A stretch of DNA of 64,000 nucleotides, taken from Sophora flavescens. Taxonomy: Eukaryota; Streptophyta; Magnoliopsida; Fabales; Fabaceae. The notes below the pieces were generated by a model. That model was not told where the DNA came from, ran no database searches, and worked only from the letters and a program-made list of their open reading frames with translations. The stretch is taken from contig CM061063.1 in assembly GCA_030762895.1 (NCBI GenBank), positions 69,499,836 to 69,563,835 of the forward strand, in the 5' to 3' direction. This document shows, in pieces, positions 1 through 10,533 of the stretch (position 1 is the stretch's first letter; each line of letters begins with the position of its first letter). The translations under genes were made by a program, and so were the position numbers.

Positions 1-845
1 CGAAACAAATCAATACCTATTCTATATAATCCTGAATTAAGCAAACAGAACATACATCATAGTATTGAAAGGAAGAAGTAAAATAATCCGGGAATTACAG
101 AATCTCAAGTGTCGGCGGAACCCGATTACAGCAGATTAATCCAAGGGAATTAGTTCTCCATCACAGAAATGACAATAACCTAAAAGTATAGTGTAAACAG
201 TGAAAACTGGATGATTTTGTGTCTGCTGCATTCCTATTTATAAAGAGGCCGCGCGTCATGCCCGTGATGGCCGTCACGGCCAGGCCGTGACCGCTTCTGT
301 CAAGGGCGCGCATTCAAATTATGGTCCGTCGCGGCCGTGATCCCTATCACGGCCTGGTCGTGATCTCTTATGACTTTGGGTGCTGATCTGTCACGACCGT
401 GACCTCCATCACGGCAGGGCCGTGATCAAATCTGACTTTCTGGGTCTTCTCATCACGCCCATGATGTGTGTCACGCCTGGGCCGTGATGCTTTCTGACTT
501 TCATGATCTCCTCATCACGCCCGTGATGTGTGTCACGGCTGGGCCGTGATCCTTTCTGTCTTCCATGGGTAGCTCATCACGGCCGTGACCAGTGTCACGG
601 CCTGGGCGTGATGGCCTCTGCTTCAGGTGTTCTTCCCTTCTTGCTTTTCCTATCAACCTGAAAACATGAAATAGCAGTAAGTGCTTTATTTGACTCAAAA
701 TCAACTAAAATACCCTAAAACTACTTAAGAGACTCAAAATGTTGCTTGAGGACAATTACATCCAAATTTGGGAGAAATCGAGATTAAACTCGAATAAAAC
801 CTATGGTCTTACTAGTTAAAAACTAGTCGAGCCAGAGGCTGATCA
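1..845 (-). repeat. E1 3' LTR, truncated by window edge
   Basis: This matches 12675-13960 almost base for base from 13115 upward. The LTR begins (minus strand) at 845 with TGATCAGCCTCTGG. The polypurine stretch with a GGGG core lies just outside it, at about 846-860. A TATAAATA box on the minus strand lies at 236-243, directly downstream (in element sense) of a palindrome array at about 250-615. About 440 bases of the LTR are missing to the left of the window. Confidence 0.9.
250..615 (-). promoter_or_regulatory. U3 palindrome array, CACGGCCGTG type, in E1 3' LTR
   Basis: About a dozen GC-rich dyads built on TCACGGCCGTGA-like cores occur in degenerate repeats of about 65-75 bp, each holding two dyads. 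One dyad type has a short CCA/TGG loop (ATCACGGC-CCA-GCCGTGAT); the other is nearly a perfect palindrome. The array sits directly upstream of the TATA box in an otherwise AT-rich LTR, so it is probably the U3 enhancer or a methylation target. The binding factor is unknown. Confidence 0.6.
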
Positions 846-2188
846 AAATACCCCAAACTTAGATTTTGCTTGTCCCCAAGCAAACTAAAACTCAAAAAGA
901 CTCAAACTTGGCAAGCTTAAAGGATTCAATCAATTCCGCACATCATGCAATTTTAACAAGACAATTTTTCTTCAATGTTTCCCCCTTTTCCAACAATGTA
1001 ATCCCCACATTCATTTACCTTAAACAATTGAGAATTCCATCATTCATGCAGTCATTAATCTAAGTTGAGGATCCAAGTTACACACAAAAGGGAGATCACC
1101 AATTTCAAACAATTGCCTTCCTCACAAGGGCATTTAATGTTTCACTCATTCGCTCAATTTGTCTAGGCTATGAACCTTTCACTCAATTTCACATTTCAAG
1201 AGCACTTCCCATGAATTTGATTTTCATCTCAATAAAGGTTCCCATAAAAAACACGCATGCAACATCAAAAGGTCTTTTAAAAGTTGTAATGGGGCCTGGC
1301 TAAGGGTAGGATATTCAAAGGTACTAGGCTTAAGTCCCTAGGAACTAAGAGAGCATGAGCATTTTGATACATTGAATTTCCAATCAAGTTCCTTTTTTCA
1401 TTTTCTTTTTGCCTTGGGTGACTACAGCCTTTTTCTTCTAATACCCCTTTTTGACATTTTTGTACTTTTCTTCCTTTTTTTTTCCTTTTCTTTTTTTTTT
1501 TTTGCCTTTGGCTCCAACCTTTTTTTTTTCTCAATCCCAAACAACACATCATATCCTTGTAGCCACCACAAACTTAGTTTCTTACGACCCTTCTCTTGTT
1601 AAGCTTCCATGCTCTCCTAATCCTAAGATCGGGTTAACATGGTTTTCCAGATTTTTGGCTTATAACATAAGGTCATCAAGAACAATAGGCTTAATAGGGA
1701 ACATGCATTAGGGATTCGTTCAATTTAAGCCAAGTATCTAACTCAAAGAAAATTGCCTAAATCATTTGATGCAAACACATAGACATGCAAACCATGAAGA
1801 GATTCAAGCATATCCGGGAAAGTGCAACTTGAAAGTGATTCACAAAATTAAAAACACGTTGGAGGCTCAAATGCCTCACCTGGACATTTTTGCAAATTGC
1901 TTGATCGAGATTCAATCCCTAGTGTGTGCATCCCTTCACCCCAAACTTATCATAAATCATGCAATCACAATAGAATATCTCAAAGTTTAATTTTCAATTT
2001 TTCACATGGGGGTCAATTATCAACTTTCAAAACCTAGGGGGGAATCATCAACAGTAAACACATATCATGCAATCCATCTATGCAAAATTTGATTAAAATC
2101 AAACAAGCTCACCGACACGAGACTCAACACACAAACGACTCAAAGCAACACAAACAAGGAAAACAAAACAAAAACAAAACGAAAATAA
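846..2188 (-). other. E1 3' non-coding internal block
   Basis: There is no long ORF. The block is conserved in the same order in E2 (5566-6880), E3 (27713-29051) and E4 (13961-14420). Shared landmarks are a purine-rich tract (minus strand, about 1440-1510), a segment with GCCAGGCCCCATTACAAC-like wording near 1290, and a stretch ending in TTGCTTGGGGACAAG just before the LTR. Small ORFs here are low-complexity Lys-rich or Phe-rich artefacts. The conservation suggests an RNA function such as packaging or 3' end formation, but that is inference. Confidence 0.6.
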
Positions 2189-3331
2189 TTAAAAAGAAGA
2201 AGGTTTAGAAAAACTCATGGAGGCGGTTCCACCAGGATCCCACTGCTTGTGATACAGCGGCCAAGGAATGCCCAAAGTGCAATATGATCCTCCCGGATTC
2301 CATGGCATGCAGCATAAGTATGGAAGTGAGCGCTTGACAATCATGGTAACCTCGCCAAGTGCGGTGGACTTCTCACTCTCTCTTGGGTCAAAGTTGACCT
2401 CCCGGTCAACAAATTCATCCCAATAAAAGCGGGGTTCAACCTCCTGATCTGGCCATAGTGCCTTCATAGTTAAAGACTCAAATTCCAATTTCTCAGGCAG
2501 AGGCTTGAACTCCATCGCTGGTTGTTCAACAGTGGGAGGTGATAAGCAAGTGGAGAGGGTTACTGGTGCTGCTTCCAAATCATCATAAGTTTCGTCAACA
2601 ATTTCAGAGAGCAGCTCTATTTGAAAAACAGAGTGCTCTTCCAATGGATGCTTCATAGCATCGAAAATGTTGAATTTTCCCACAATGTCACAAAACTCCA
2701 TGGACATGGTTCCATCGTGAACATCAATCTTTGTCTTCGCCGTTTTCATAAACGGCCTGCCCAGAATGATTGGTGATCTGCTAGAATCTGTTTTCCCTGC
2801 CATGTCCAAAATGTAAAAATCAGCAGGGAAAATCAGGTCATCAACTTGAACAAGCACATCTTCTGCTACTCCAATGGGGCGAGCATTGGTCCTGTTTGCC
2901 AACTGAATAGTGAGACCTGTATGCTCCAAAGGGCCAAGATCAAGACTGTTGAAAACAGAAGTAGGCATGACATTAATAGAGGCTCCCAAATCCAACATGC
3001 AATTGTCGAATTTACTATCCCCAATGGTAGATGGAATAGCAAAAGTGCCCGGATCCTTGCACTTCTGCGGCAATGCCTGAGTGAGGGCTGAAACAGTAAC
3101 CTTTTCAGGTGCAGGCTTAGGTTGAATGAGGGCTGAAACATTTCTCCCCAAATTGACTCTCTCATTACCCTTCAACCTCCTCTTGTGTGTGCACAAATCC
3201 TTCAGAAACTTTGCATATTTTGGAACCTGCTTAATCACATCAAGGAGTGGAATCTTTACCGCCACTTTTCTGAACACGTCTAGAATCTCCCTCTCCTTGT
3301 CTTCCCCATCAATCTTCTTATTTTTCAGCAC
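2189..3331 (-). CDS. E1 aspartic protease fused to a conserved C-terminal domain; no RT
   Basis: This is a 380-codon open frame. It holds a retropepsin of the Athila type, with the active-site motif DLGASINVMP around residue 115 and the flap/second-strand motif ILGRPF around residue 190. After the residues KPLPEKLE, where Athila polyproteins normally lead into reverse transcriptase, the frame instead enters a tail of about 100 residues (ALWPDQEVEPRFYW, then SLPYLCCMPW, then IPWPLYHKQWDPGG). The same tail ends the only ORF of E3. The frame begins with GTG just after a TAA, so it is the continuation of a longer gag-protease frame broken by one stop; a real start at 3331 is unlikely. The protease would process Gag. 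The function of the tail is unknown. Confidence 0.75.
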   Translation of the reverse strand: MLKNKKIDGEDKEREILDVFRKVAVKIPLLDVIKQVPKYAKFLKDLCTHKRRLKGNERVNLGRNVSALIQPKPAPEKVTVSALTQALPQKCKDPGTFAIPSTIGDSKFDNCMLDLGASINVMPTSVFNSLDLGPLEHTGLTIQLANRTNARPIGVAEDVLVQVDDLIFPADFYILDMAGKTDSSRSPIILGRPFMKTAKTKIDVHDGTMSMEFCDIVGKFNIFDAMKHPLEEHSVFQIELLSEIVDETYDDLEAAPVTLSTCLSPPTVEQPAMEFKPLPEKLEFESLTMKALWPDQEVEPRFYWDEFVDREVNFDPRESEKSTALGEVTMIVKRSLPYLCCMPWNPGGSYCTLGIPWPLYHKQWDPGGTASMSFSKPSSF

Positions 3332-4211
3332 TCTTTATGGGAAGGGGATCGGTGGCACATACTCTTTCTCAGCTTCAACAGCAACAGAAGGTTCAGGTGT
3401 TACCTCAACAGATCCTTTATCCTTTTCAGGGGCTGCCTCTACAACTTTCCCGGATTTCAAAGAAATTGCACTCACATTAGGATTTGGAGCATTAGGATTC
3501 ACCACTATTTGTGCAGGTAGTTGGTTCGATCCTTGAGCTTGCTACATGGCATTCATCGAAGTGGCAAGCTGTCCAATCTGTGTCTGCAAAGTATGAATAC
3601 TAGCATCCGTTCGCTGCTGAAACTGTCCAATCTGTGGTCGCAAGGTCGAAATCGGAGATTTTGTGCAGTCAATTGCTTGACCAGGTCCTCTAGTGAAGGT
3701 CCGTAAGGTGCAGAGGTGGTCACTTGGGGAGAATTCTGTAGTGGTGCCAGCGGTAACATTGGTTATTGCTGTTGTGCAGATGAGTTCTCATACCGAAGGT
3801 TTGGATGATTCCTCTAGTTGGGATGGTACTTATTTGTGGAAAGGTCAAGAACGCTGTACCGGTTCTGATTGTTGCCTTGATTGTAAAGATTGGGTGCATA
3901 AGCTTAAGGCAAATCAGTGACTGACTCATCTTTCAGAATGGGGCATGCATCGGTCAGGTGCTCGGGAGAGGTGCAAATGCCACACAACCTTGCTGGTTGA
4001 ACCTTATCCATTGCCAACTGCTTCACCAAAGAAGTGAGCTCATCAAGTCTGGTCTCAAGGGCCTTTTTGGAAGAAGAAACATGGACCTCATTCACTCCCC
4101 TTGTCTCGGCAGAATTGCTTCTAGTTGTGAACTGCTGGGAGTTGAGTGACATGTTCTCAATCAATTGCTTGGCAGCGGCTGGGGTCTTATCAACAAGTAC
4201 TCCCCCACTAT
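3332..4211 (-). pseudogene. E1 gag, C-terminal part with zinc knuckle
   Basis: Read on the minus strand from 4211, the frame holds the end of the capsid region, then a CCHC knuckle CGICTSPEHLTDAC (Cx2Cx4Hx4C) near 3985-3945, then a Gln/Pro-rich linker with a PSLEDLVKQLTAQ coiled-coil segment near 3690. Several stops and a frameshift break it between 3910 and 3540. It joins in frame, across E2, to the piece at 11910-12600. It is the nucleocapsid part of Gag, which would bind element RNA. Confidence 0.7.
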
Positions 4212-5565
4212 TGTTGAGTCACCGGCAAGTGTACCGGGTCGTCACAAGTAATAAAATAAATCACGGTAAGTAATTACCGAGGTCGAACACAAGGATTGGG
4301 CTACCAATTCTTCCAATTTGCAAGAAATCCGATAAGTTTGGCCAAGTAATAGCAGTGGTTGAGAAGAGAGAGAGAATTGGTTCGCAATTCAAATAACAAA
4401 TCAAATAGAGGATAAAAAATTAAAATCTGGAATTAAATATCTAAGGTCACAATTCCACCTACCCAATCATGCATAGTACCCAAGTGATGATGATTCCCTC
4501 CCTAAGTTCAATTACAATGTCAACCAGGACCCCCAAATTCTCCTAATGACACTGTCGTTCTCAATAGGACGTATTCAACGATTGAGTTAGTTACTTACTA
4601 GGTCTCATAACCCAATCATCAAACTATATTAAATCTGGTTCCTATAAGATTGCACCAATCTCCTATTCACTCTCGTGCAATATTCGATCAATGATCCCAA
4701 ATCAAGTTCTAAACGCGAATTGCCTACTAAGCCTCATCAACGTTAACTAGTCAATCACACATGCATATGATCAACATAATAAAAATCAGAATTGGAAAAC
4801 ATGAATTGAGAATAAGGAGAGAAACATACATCACATTGAACTACACCGTCATGGGTGGTTTCATTGATCCCTTAGACAAGGGGATTAGCTCCTCATGCTT
4901 GTAACAAGACACAAACAATTAGAGTTCATCCTAAATGTACAATAAGAAAACAAAATAAGGAGACGCAGCTCCAGAGAACAAGGATTCGTCAAAAAGGATC
5001 TAAAAACAAGTGGTTGACCAAAAGTTCTTTCAATCTGCCCTAAAACAGCAATTTATAGATTTCAGAATCTGCGCCCGCTCGCGAGGCGAATTTCAGTTTT
5101 GGCTCCATCCTGAGTTTGAATACTCGCGAGGCGAGGTAGTGTTTCACGAGGCGAGACAGAGTGGATGACATTTCTGGCACAGTCAGACCTTCAGACTCGC
5201 GAGGCGAGATGGTGATTCGCGGGGCGAGACAGAGAGGGTGACATTTGCTGTTCAGGCTGGTCTTCAGGATCAAGAGGCGAGCTCCTATTTCGCGAGGCGA
5301 AACCTTCAGAATTGGTTTTCACTATTTTCTTCATTTTCCTTGACTCTAAGAGCTTCACTTTTAACCTGAAACAATCAAAAGAAAACGAAAAGCGTAATTC
5401 TACTCAAAATACACTAAAAACTACTAAAAATGCATAAAACGAGTCAAAGTATAACTTAGGAACAAAACAAGGCCAATTTGGGAGATTAGCGAGGGTGACT
5501 CGCCCAATTAGGCACAAAATATACCCCTTTTCTAGCTGGAAACTAGATGAGCCAGAGGCTTATCA
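4212..5565 (-). repeat. E2 3' LTR
   Basis: This is 1354 bp and begins on the minus strand at 5565 with TGATAAGCCTCTGGCTCATC. A TATA-like CTATAAATT (minus) lies around 5050-5060, and a CGCCTCGCGAG-type palindrome array at about 5068-5305 lies upstream of it in element sense. Compared with the 5' LTR it lacks one palindrome unit near 5075. Confidence 0.9.
5068..5305 (-). promoter_or_regulatory. U3 palindrome array, TCGCCTCGCGAGGCGA type, in E2 3' LTR
   Basis: Repeated copies of CTCGCCTCGCGAG, partly extended to the self-complementary TCGCCTCGCGAGGCGA, are separated by 15-35 bp spacers. The array ends a few bases before the TATA box. The sequence is unrelated to the CACGGCCGTG arrays of E1 and E4 but occupies the same place. 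Confidence 0.6.
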
Positions 5566-7497
5566 AAACACCCCAAACTTAAACCTTGCTTGTCCCCAAG
5601 CAAGCTAAAACTCAAAAAGACTCACGACTTGGCAAGCTTAAGGATTCAATCAATTTTTGCACAAATTTCCTGCAATTTAACACAACAATTTTCTTCAATG
5701 TTTTCCCCCTTGCAACAATGTAATCCCCACATTCATTTACTTTAACAATTGAGAATTTCCATCATTCATGCAATCAGTAATCTAAGTTGAGGAACCAAGT
5801 GGCACACAAAAGGGAGATCACCAAATTCAAACAATTGCCTTCCTCACAAGGGCATTTAATATTTCACTCATTTGCTCAATTTGTCTAGGCTATAAACTTT
5901 TCACTCAAGTTCACATTTCAAGAGAACTTCCCATGAATTTGATTTTCATCTCAAACAAAGTTCCCACGAAAACATGCATGCAACATCAAAAGGTCTTTTA
6001 AAGGTTGTAATGGGGCCTGGCTAAGGGTAGGATATTCAAAGGTACTAGGCTTAAGTGCCTAGGAATTAAGAGAGAATGAGCATTTCGGCACATTGAACTT
6101 CTACTCAAATTCCTTTTTCCATTTTTCCTTTTTGCCTTGGGTGACTACAGTCTTTCTCTTCTAATACCCTTTTTGACATTCTGTTACTTTTCTTCTTCTT
6201 TTTTTCTTTTGCCTTTGGCTCCAACCTTTATTTTTCTTTTTCTCAACCCAGAATGACATATCATACCTTGTAGCCACCCCAAACTTACTTTCTTGCAACC
6301 CTTCTCTTGCTAAGCTTCCATGCTCTCCTAATCCTAAGATTGGGTTAACATGGTTTTTTTTCAGATTTTTGGAGTATAACATAAGGTCATCAAGAAACAA
6401 TAGGCCAATTAGGCTCAATGTGGCTAACTAGGGAACATGCATTAGGGATGGTTCTTTTTAGGTCAAGTATCTATTTCAAAGAAAATTGCCTAAATCATTT
6501 GATGCAACACATAAACATGCAACCATGAAGAGATTCAAGCAAATCCGGGAAAGTGCAACTTGAAAGTGATTCACACAATCAAAACAATGTTGGAGGCTCA
6601 AATCCTCACCTGGACATTTTTTTGCAAATTGTTTGACCGAGATACAATTCCTAGTGTGTGCACCCCTTCACCGCAAACTTGTCATAAATCAAGCAATCAC
6701 AATAAAATTTCTCAAAGTTCAATTTTCAATTTTCACATGGGGATCAAATTGTCGATTTTCAGAACCTAGGGGGAAATCATCGATGGTCAAAATAATTCAT
6801 GCAATCAATCTATGCTAAATTTAATTAAAATCCACCAAGCTTGCCGACACAACACTCATACACAAACTCTTGATCTTCTCAAATTATTCAAGAACGAAAT
6901 TCAAAAACAAAAACAAAAACAAAAAAAATACAAAGTAATTGGTTCCCTCCCCCACACTTAAAGCATACATTGTCCTCAATGAAAGAACATAAATATAAAA
7001 TAAGAGAGAGGGAAAAGAGAAGGTGTTCCCTGATTAAGTTGTAGTGTAGGTGGGCGCTTCCAAGGAAAGCTCTTCTACGGTTGCATCCTCGTCCAATGGT
7101 CCCTCGGGCACCCTCCTTGTGGCATAGCACCTCCTGATCTGGAAAAAATTGAAAACCCAATTGCACATTCGCGAGGCGAATCTGGAAAAATTGTTCTTCA
7201 CACTTTCCAGAATCGCGAGGCGAATAATAGCTCGTGAGGCGAATCTGGAATTACAATAGCTGATTATGCCCAGATTCGCGAGGCGAAAGTCGCTCCCGCG
7301 ACGCGAGACAGAAGCGTGAGCAAGCCTCTGGGATTCAGGGCTTCTGTCTCACGAGGCCACTGTGGGTTCGTGGGGCGAATCTGAGTTTTTTTTTTTTTAT
7401 ATGATAGAAACTAAAAAATAAAGGATATCTAGCTTGGGTTGCCTCCCAAGTAGCGCTTGTTTAATGTCCCGAGCCTGACTCAAGTCACCCCTAAGGG
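5566..7497 (-). other. E2 3' non-coding internal region, with an extra palindrome array
   Basis: 5566-6880 is the conserved Athila-family 3' block also found in E1, E3 and E4. From about 7165 to 7382 there is a second set of CGCGAGGCGA palindromes, here outside the LTR. No ORF with recognisable protein content is present. The 92-codon frame at 6888-7166 spans A-rich and repeat sequence and is not credible as a gene. Confidence 0.6.
7165..7382 (-). repeat. Internal TCGCGAGGCGA palindrome array in E2
   Basis: At least six copies or near copies of ATTCGCGAGGCGAAT-like palindromes lie between the remnant integrase end and the 3' block. Spacers include TCTGGAA-like words. The motif is the same as in the U3 arrays of E2 and E3. 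Confidence 0.6.
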
Positions 7498-8745
7498 TTA
7501 ATCCGGAGGAAGAAACTGCTTGTCATGCCATGCCTTAGTCCGCTTTTTGTAGGTTCTTGCCTTTTCATATGCTTGCATGCGGTTCCCGAACAACTCATTT
7601 AAGTCCAACAGCCTTCTATAATCAGCACATACTCTCCACCCCGTGATGGTCCTTGTTGGGATCGATTTATTGCTTTTATTGACCACCATGGTCGTGCCAC
7701 CTTTCCTTGGGTCCATATGAATTGGACTACCCCAACTACTATCTGAGATTGGATAGATTATTCCCGCCTCTAAAGGTTTAATCACTTCCTCACGCACAGC
7801 TTCTTTCATTCATTCTTTGTTGAGCTTTTCCCTTGCACCTTCATCCTCTAGGAGACTCGGTAAGGCTTCCATGTCTTTTAACTACTCAAGATAGACCTCA
7901 TCCCCCAAAGGGTCTTTCTCCTCACTATCATCATCATGGGATTTTACCAACACTTGTGCAAGTGAAGAACCATGGGCTTCTCTAGTTGCCTTTGCCTTGA
8001 CAGTTGAGTCCACCATATCCACTCGATACACATCCGACCTCTCAGCAGGGTGCTTCATTGCTCCAAAGACATTGAAGACTACCTCATCATCTTGCACCCT
8101 TAGAGTGAGTTTCCCTTGTTGCACATCTATCAAGGCACGCCCAGGGGCCAAGAAGGGCCTACCCAGTATGAGGGGGATCTCGGTGTCTTCATCTATATCA
8201 AGCACCACAAAATCCGCCGGAAATATGAACTTGTCCACCTTCACTAACAAATCTTCGACCACCCCATAAGGATATTTTATAGAACGATCGGCGAGTTGGA
8301 GTGACATCCGTGTATCATTGACTTCTTTGATCCCCAACCTCTTCATCATCGAGAGGGGCATCAAGTTGATGCTTGCCCCTAGATCACACAATGCCTTTCC
8401 TAGAGCCATCTCCCCAATGGTGCATGGTATAGAAAAAGAACCGGGATCCTTCAGCTTTGGAGGTAGTTTTCTTTGAAGAATGGCACTACACTCCTCGGTC
8501 AAAGCAACCGTTTCCTCATCCACTATTCTACGCTTCTTGGAGAGAAGTTCCTTCATAAACCGGGCATAAGATGGCATTTGTTCCAAGGCTTCCGCAAATG
8601 GAATGTTAACTTGAAGTTTGCGGAAGACGTCAAGGAATTTATTGAATTTCTTATCTTGTTGAGGCTTCTTCAATATTTCAGGATACGGTACCTTCATGTA
8701 GGGCGGGAGGTCCTGGGGTTCAACCCACTTCTTTTTTCGGAACAC
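7498..8745 (-). pseudogene. E2 protease with collapsed pol (RT start joined in frame to integrase end)
   Basis: One minus-strand frame runs through this region with two stops (about 7880 and 7812). It begins with a region preceding the protease. The retropepsin follows, with DLGASINLMP (about residue 120) and ILGRPFLA (about residue 190). Next come the first roughly 60 residues of an Athila RT (EAGIIYPISDS…, GWRVCADYRRL). The frame then passes directly into the last 35 or so residues of an integrase (LNELFGNRMQAYEKARTYKK, WHDKQFLPPD). The RT palm with its catalytic aspartates, the RNase H and the integrase core are absent. The junction near 7615 keeps the frame, so the deletion was in frame. 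The element could supply Gag and protease at most. Confidence 0.8.
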
Positions 8746-8759
8746 TTCATCTACAAGTT

Positions 8760-10389
8760 TTAACCTCCCCCTTGCTCTGGTGCCTTGTCACTTGCCAACT
8801 CCTCTTTCTCAGGTTGCTCTTCCTCAACATGTGGTTGTTCCGGGGCCTTGTCTTCCTGAGAACTAGTTGCACCCCTGTTAGATCCCAACACCCTACCGCT
8901 TCTAGTTGTTATGGCATTGCATTGGTTCTTAGGGTTGTTCTCGGTATCACCTGGGAAAGTGCCTGGGAGACGCTCATGTAGTTGCCTTGCGAGCTCAGCT
9001 ATCTGTGTCTCTAGATTCTGAATTGCCGCCCCTGTATGAGTTGCCAACTTGTCAATGGCTGTGCTTGTATTGATTGAAAACTTCTCAATTGCCGCATTCG
9101 TCTTCTCTATAGCCAACTCCCAAGGCTGCCTTCCATTATCTGTTATTTGCAACTGATTAGTCCCCGGAAAATCCTGCTGAGTATTGTGTTGATGGATCCC
9201 ATAGTTTGGCCCTCGATTCTGCCGAGGTTGTTGTTGTTGGGCTAGACCACCACTGGTATTACTCAAGCGAAACCCGGATGGTCTCTCCTCATATAACCCC
9301 TATTCTGATTCTGACTGTAATCATTCTGTCTGTTCCTCTGATAGTTGTTCTAGGGCACACTGTCATAGAAATTGTGGCATGATTCCACATGTTCTTGAGA
9401 GAAGTTGAACGGACAACTCTGAGTGGCATGATCTCCATTACAATTTTCACAACCCGGAGGCATTCCCTCATGTATCACATTAACCTTCTTGTTCCCAGAC
9501 AAAGCCGCCATTTGCATCTTCAACAGTTTATTCTGCTCTAGAATGGCTTCTATTGTTGCAGAACTGACTCCACTTGAGGTTTCCCTACCACGGTTGTAAT
9601 CATTGTACGACATCTTCTCCAATAACGCCGCCATCCATCCTCAGCTGATAAATAGGAAAAAGAGCCGCCAGCTGCGGCATCACAATTCATCTGGTAGCGC
9701 CCCCTTAACCCGTTAAAGAAATGTTGAACCTTGGAGACCAGGTCAAAGAAAGCTGAAGGACATCTTCTCAATAACACATTATACCTCTCCCAGGCTTCAT
9801 TATAAGATTCATCTACTGTCTGCCTGAAAGATATAACGGCTACTCTTGCTTGTGCCGCTTTCTAAGGAGGAAAATACTTAGTGGGGAACTTTTAGGCCAT
9901 TTGCTCCCATGTTCTGATACTGTTCCGATCCAAGCTGTCAAACCAATCGCGAGCGACATCCCTAAGAGAGAGAGGGAAAAGCCGCAAGCGAAACTCATCT
10001 TGAGAGACTCCTCTTGTCCTCTTCAAGTCACAAGCTTCAAGGAAGTGGGTGATGTGTCTGTGAGGGTCTTGTTTGCCACTCCCATCAAATTGATTCTCAC
10101 GGATATAGGTTGTGACACATCCTTCCACTTTGAAGGAATCTGTATTCAGGTTGCCCCTCACGATAGAAGAATCACAATCACCCAAGTTGGGTAGACTGTA
10201 CTCGAAGAGAGGCTTGTAAGGAGGAGGAGGAGGAGGATTTGCGGCCATCTCCTCAAAATCAATTGCTTCAAGCCTCTTTCGCTCTCTGGCTTCTTTCCTT
10301 AATCGCTTCTCGGTCTTGGTGATCTCCGAATCAAATAGCAAGTCCTCTTGTGAAAGGGTACCTCGCATACAAAAACAAGGCAAGACCAA
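8760..10389 (-). pseudogene. E2 gag (Athila type), frame-broken
   Basis: Four overlapping minus-strand frames make up one decayed gag. 10389-9892 holds the start, with a proline run and the capsid core (FLEACDLKRTRGVSQDEF, LRLFPLSLRDVARDWFDSL). 9777-9550 continues the capsid. 9634-9350 holds a zinc knuckle CENCNGDHATQSC (Cx2Cx3Hx4C). 9266-8760 is a Gln/Asn-rich linker ending in Glu-rich sequence just before the protease. Stops and frameshifts separate the pieces. Gag would form the virus-like particle that packages element RNA in the cytoplasm. Confidence 0.75.
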
Positions 10390-10509
10390 GTGGAATCAAA
10401 GAAGTAGAGAGAAATAATAGTAAATAAATGATAAAAATAAAAATAAAAATAAAAACAGCTTAACCAAATAATCAAACTTCCCTAAAATTAGGAAAATTGG
10501 TCGTGCCAA

Positions 10510-10527
10510 TCCCCGGCAACGGCGCCA
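10510..10527 (-). other. E2 primer binding site
   Basis: The minus strand reads TGGCGCCGTTGCCGGGGA, the standard Athila/Tat-type PBS, starting 6 nt after the end of the 5' LTR. The matching bases in E3 (26509-26526) are identical. Confidence 0.9.
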
Positions 10528-10533
10528 AAAACT

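Noticed and set aside
1372..1711. Phe/Ser-rich ORFs
   Set aside because: They come from the pyrimidine-rich strand of the conserved 3' block.
9850..10194. 114-codon plus-strand ORF
   Set aside because: It is antisense to the E2 gag capsid region and is a shadow frame.
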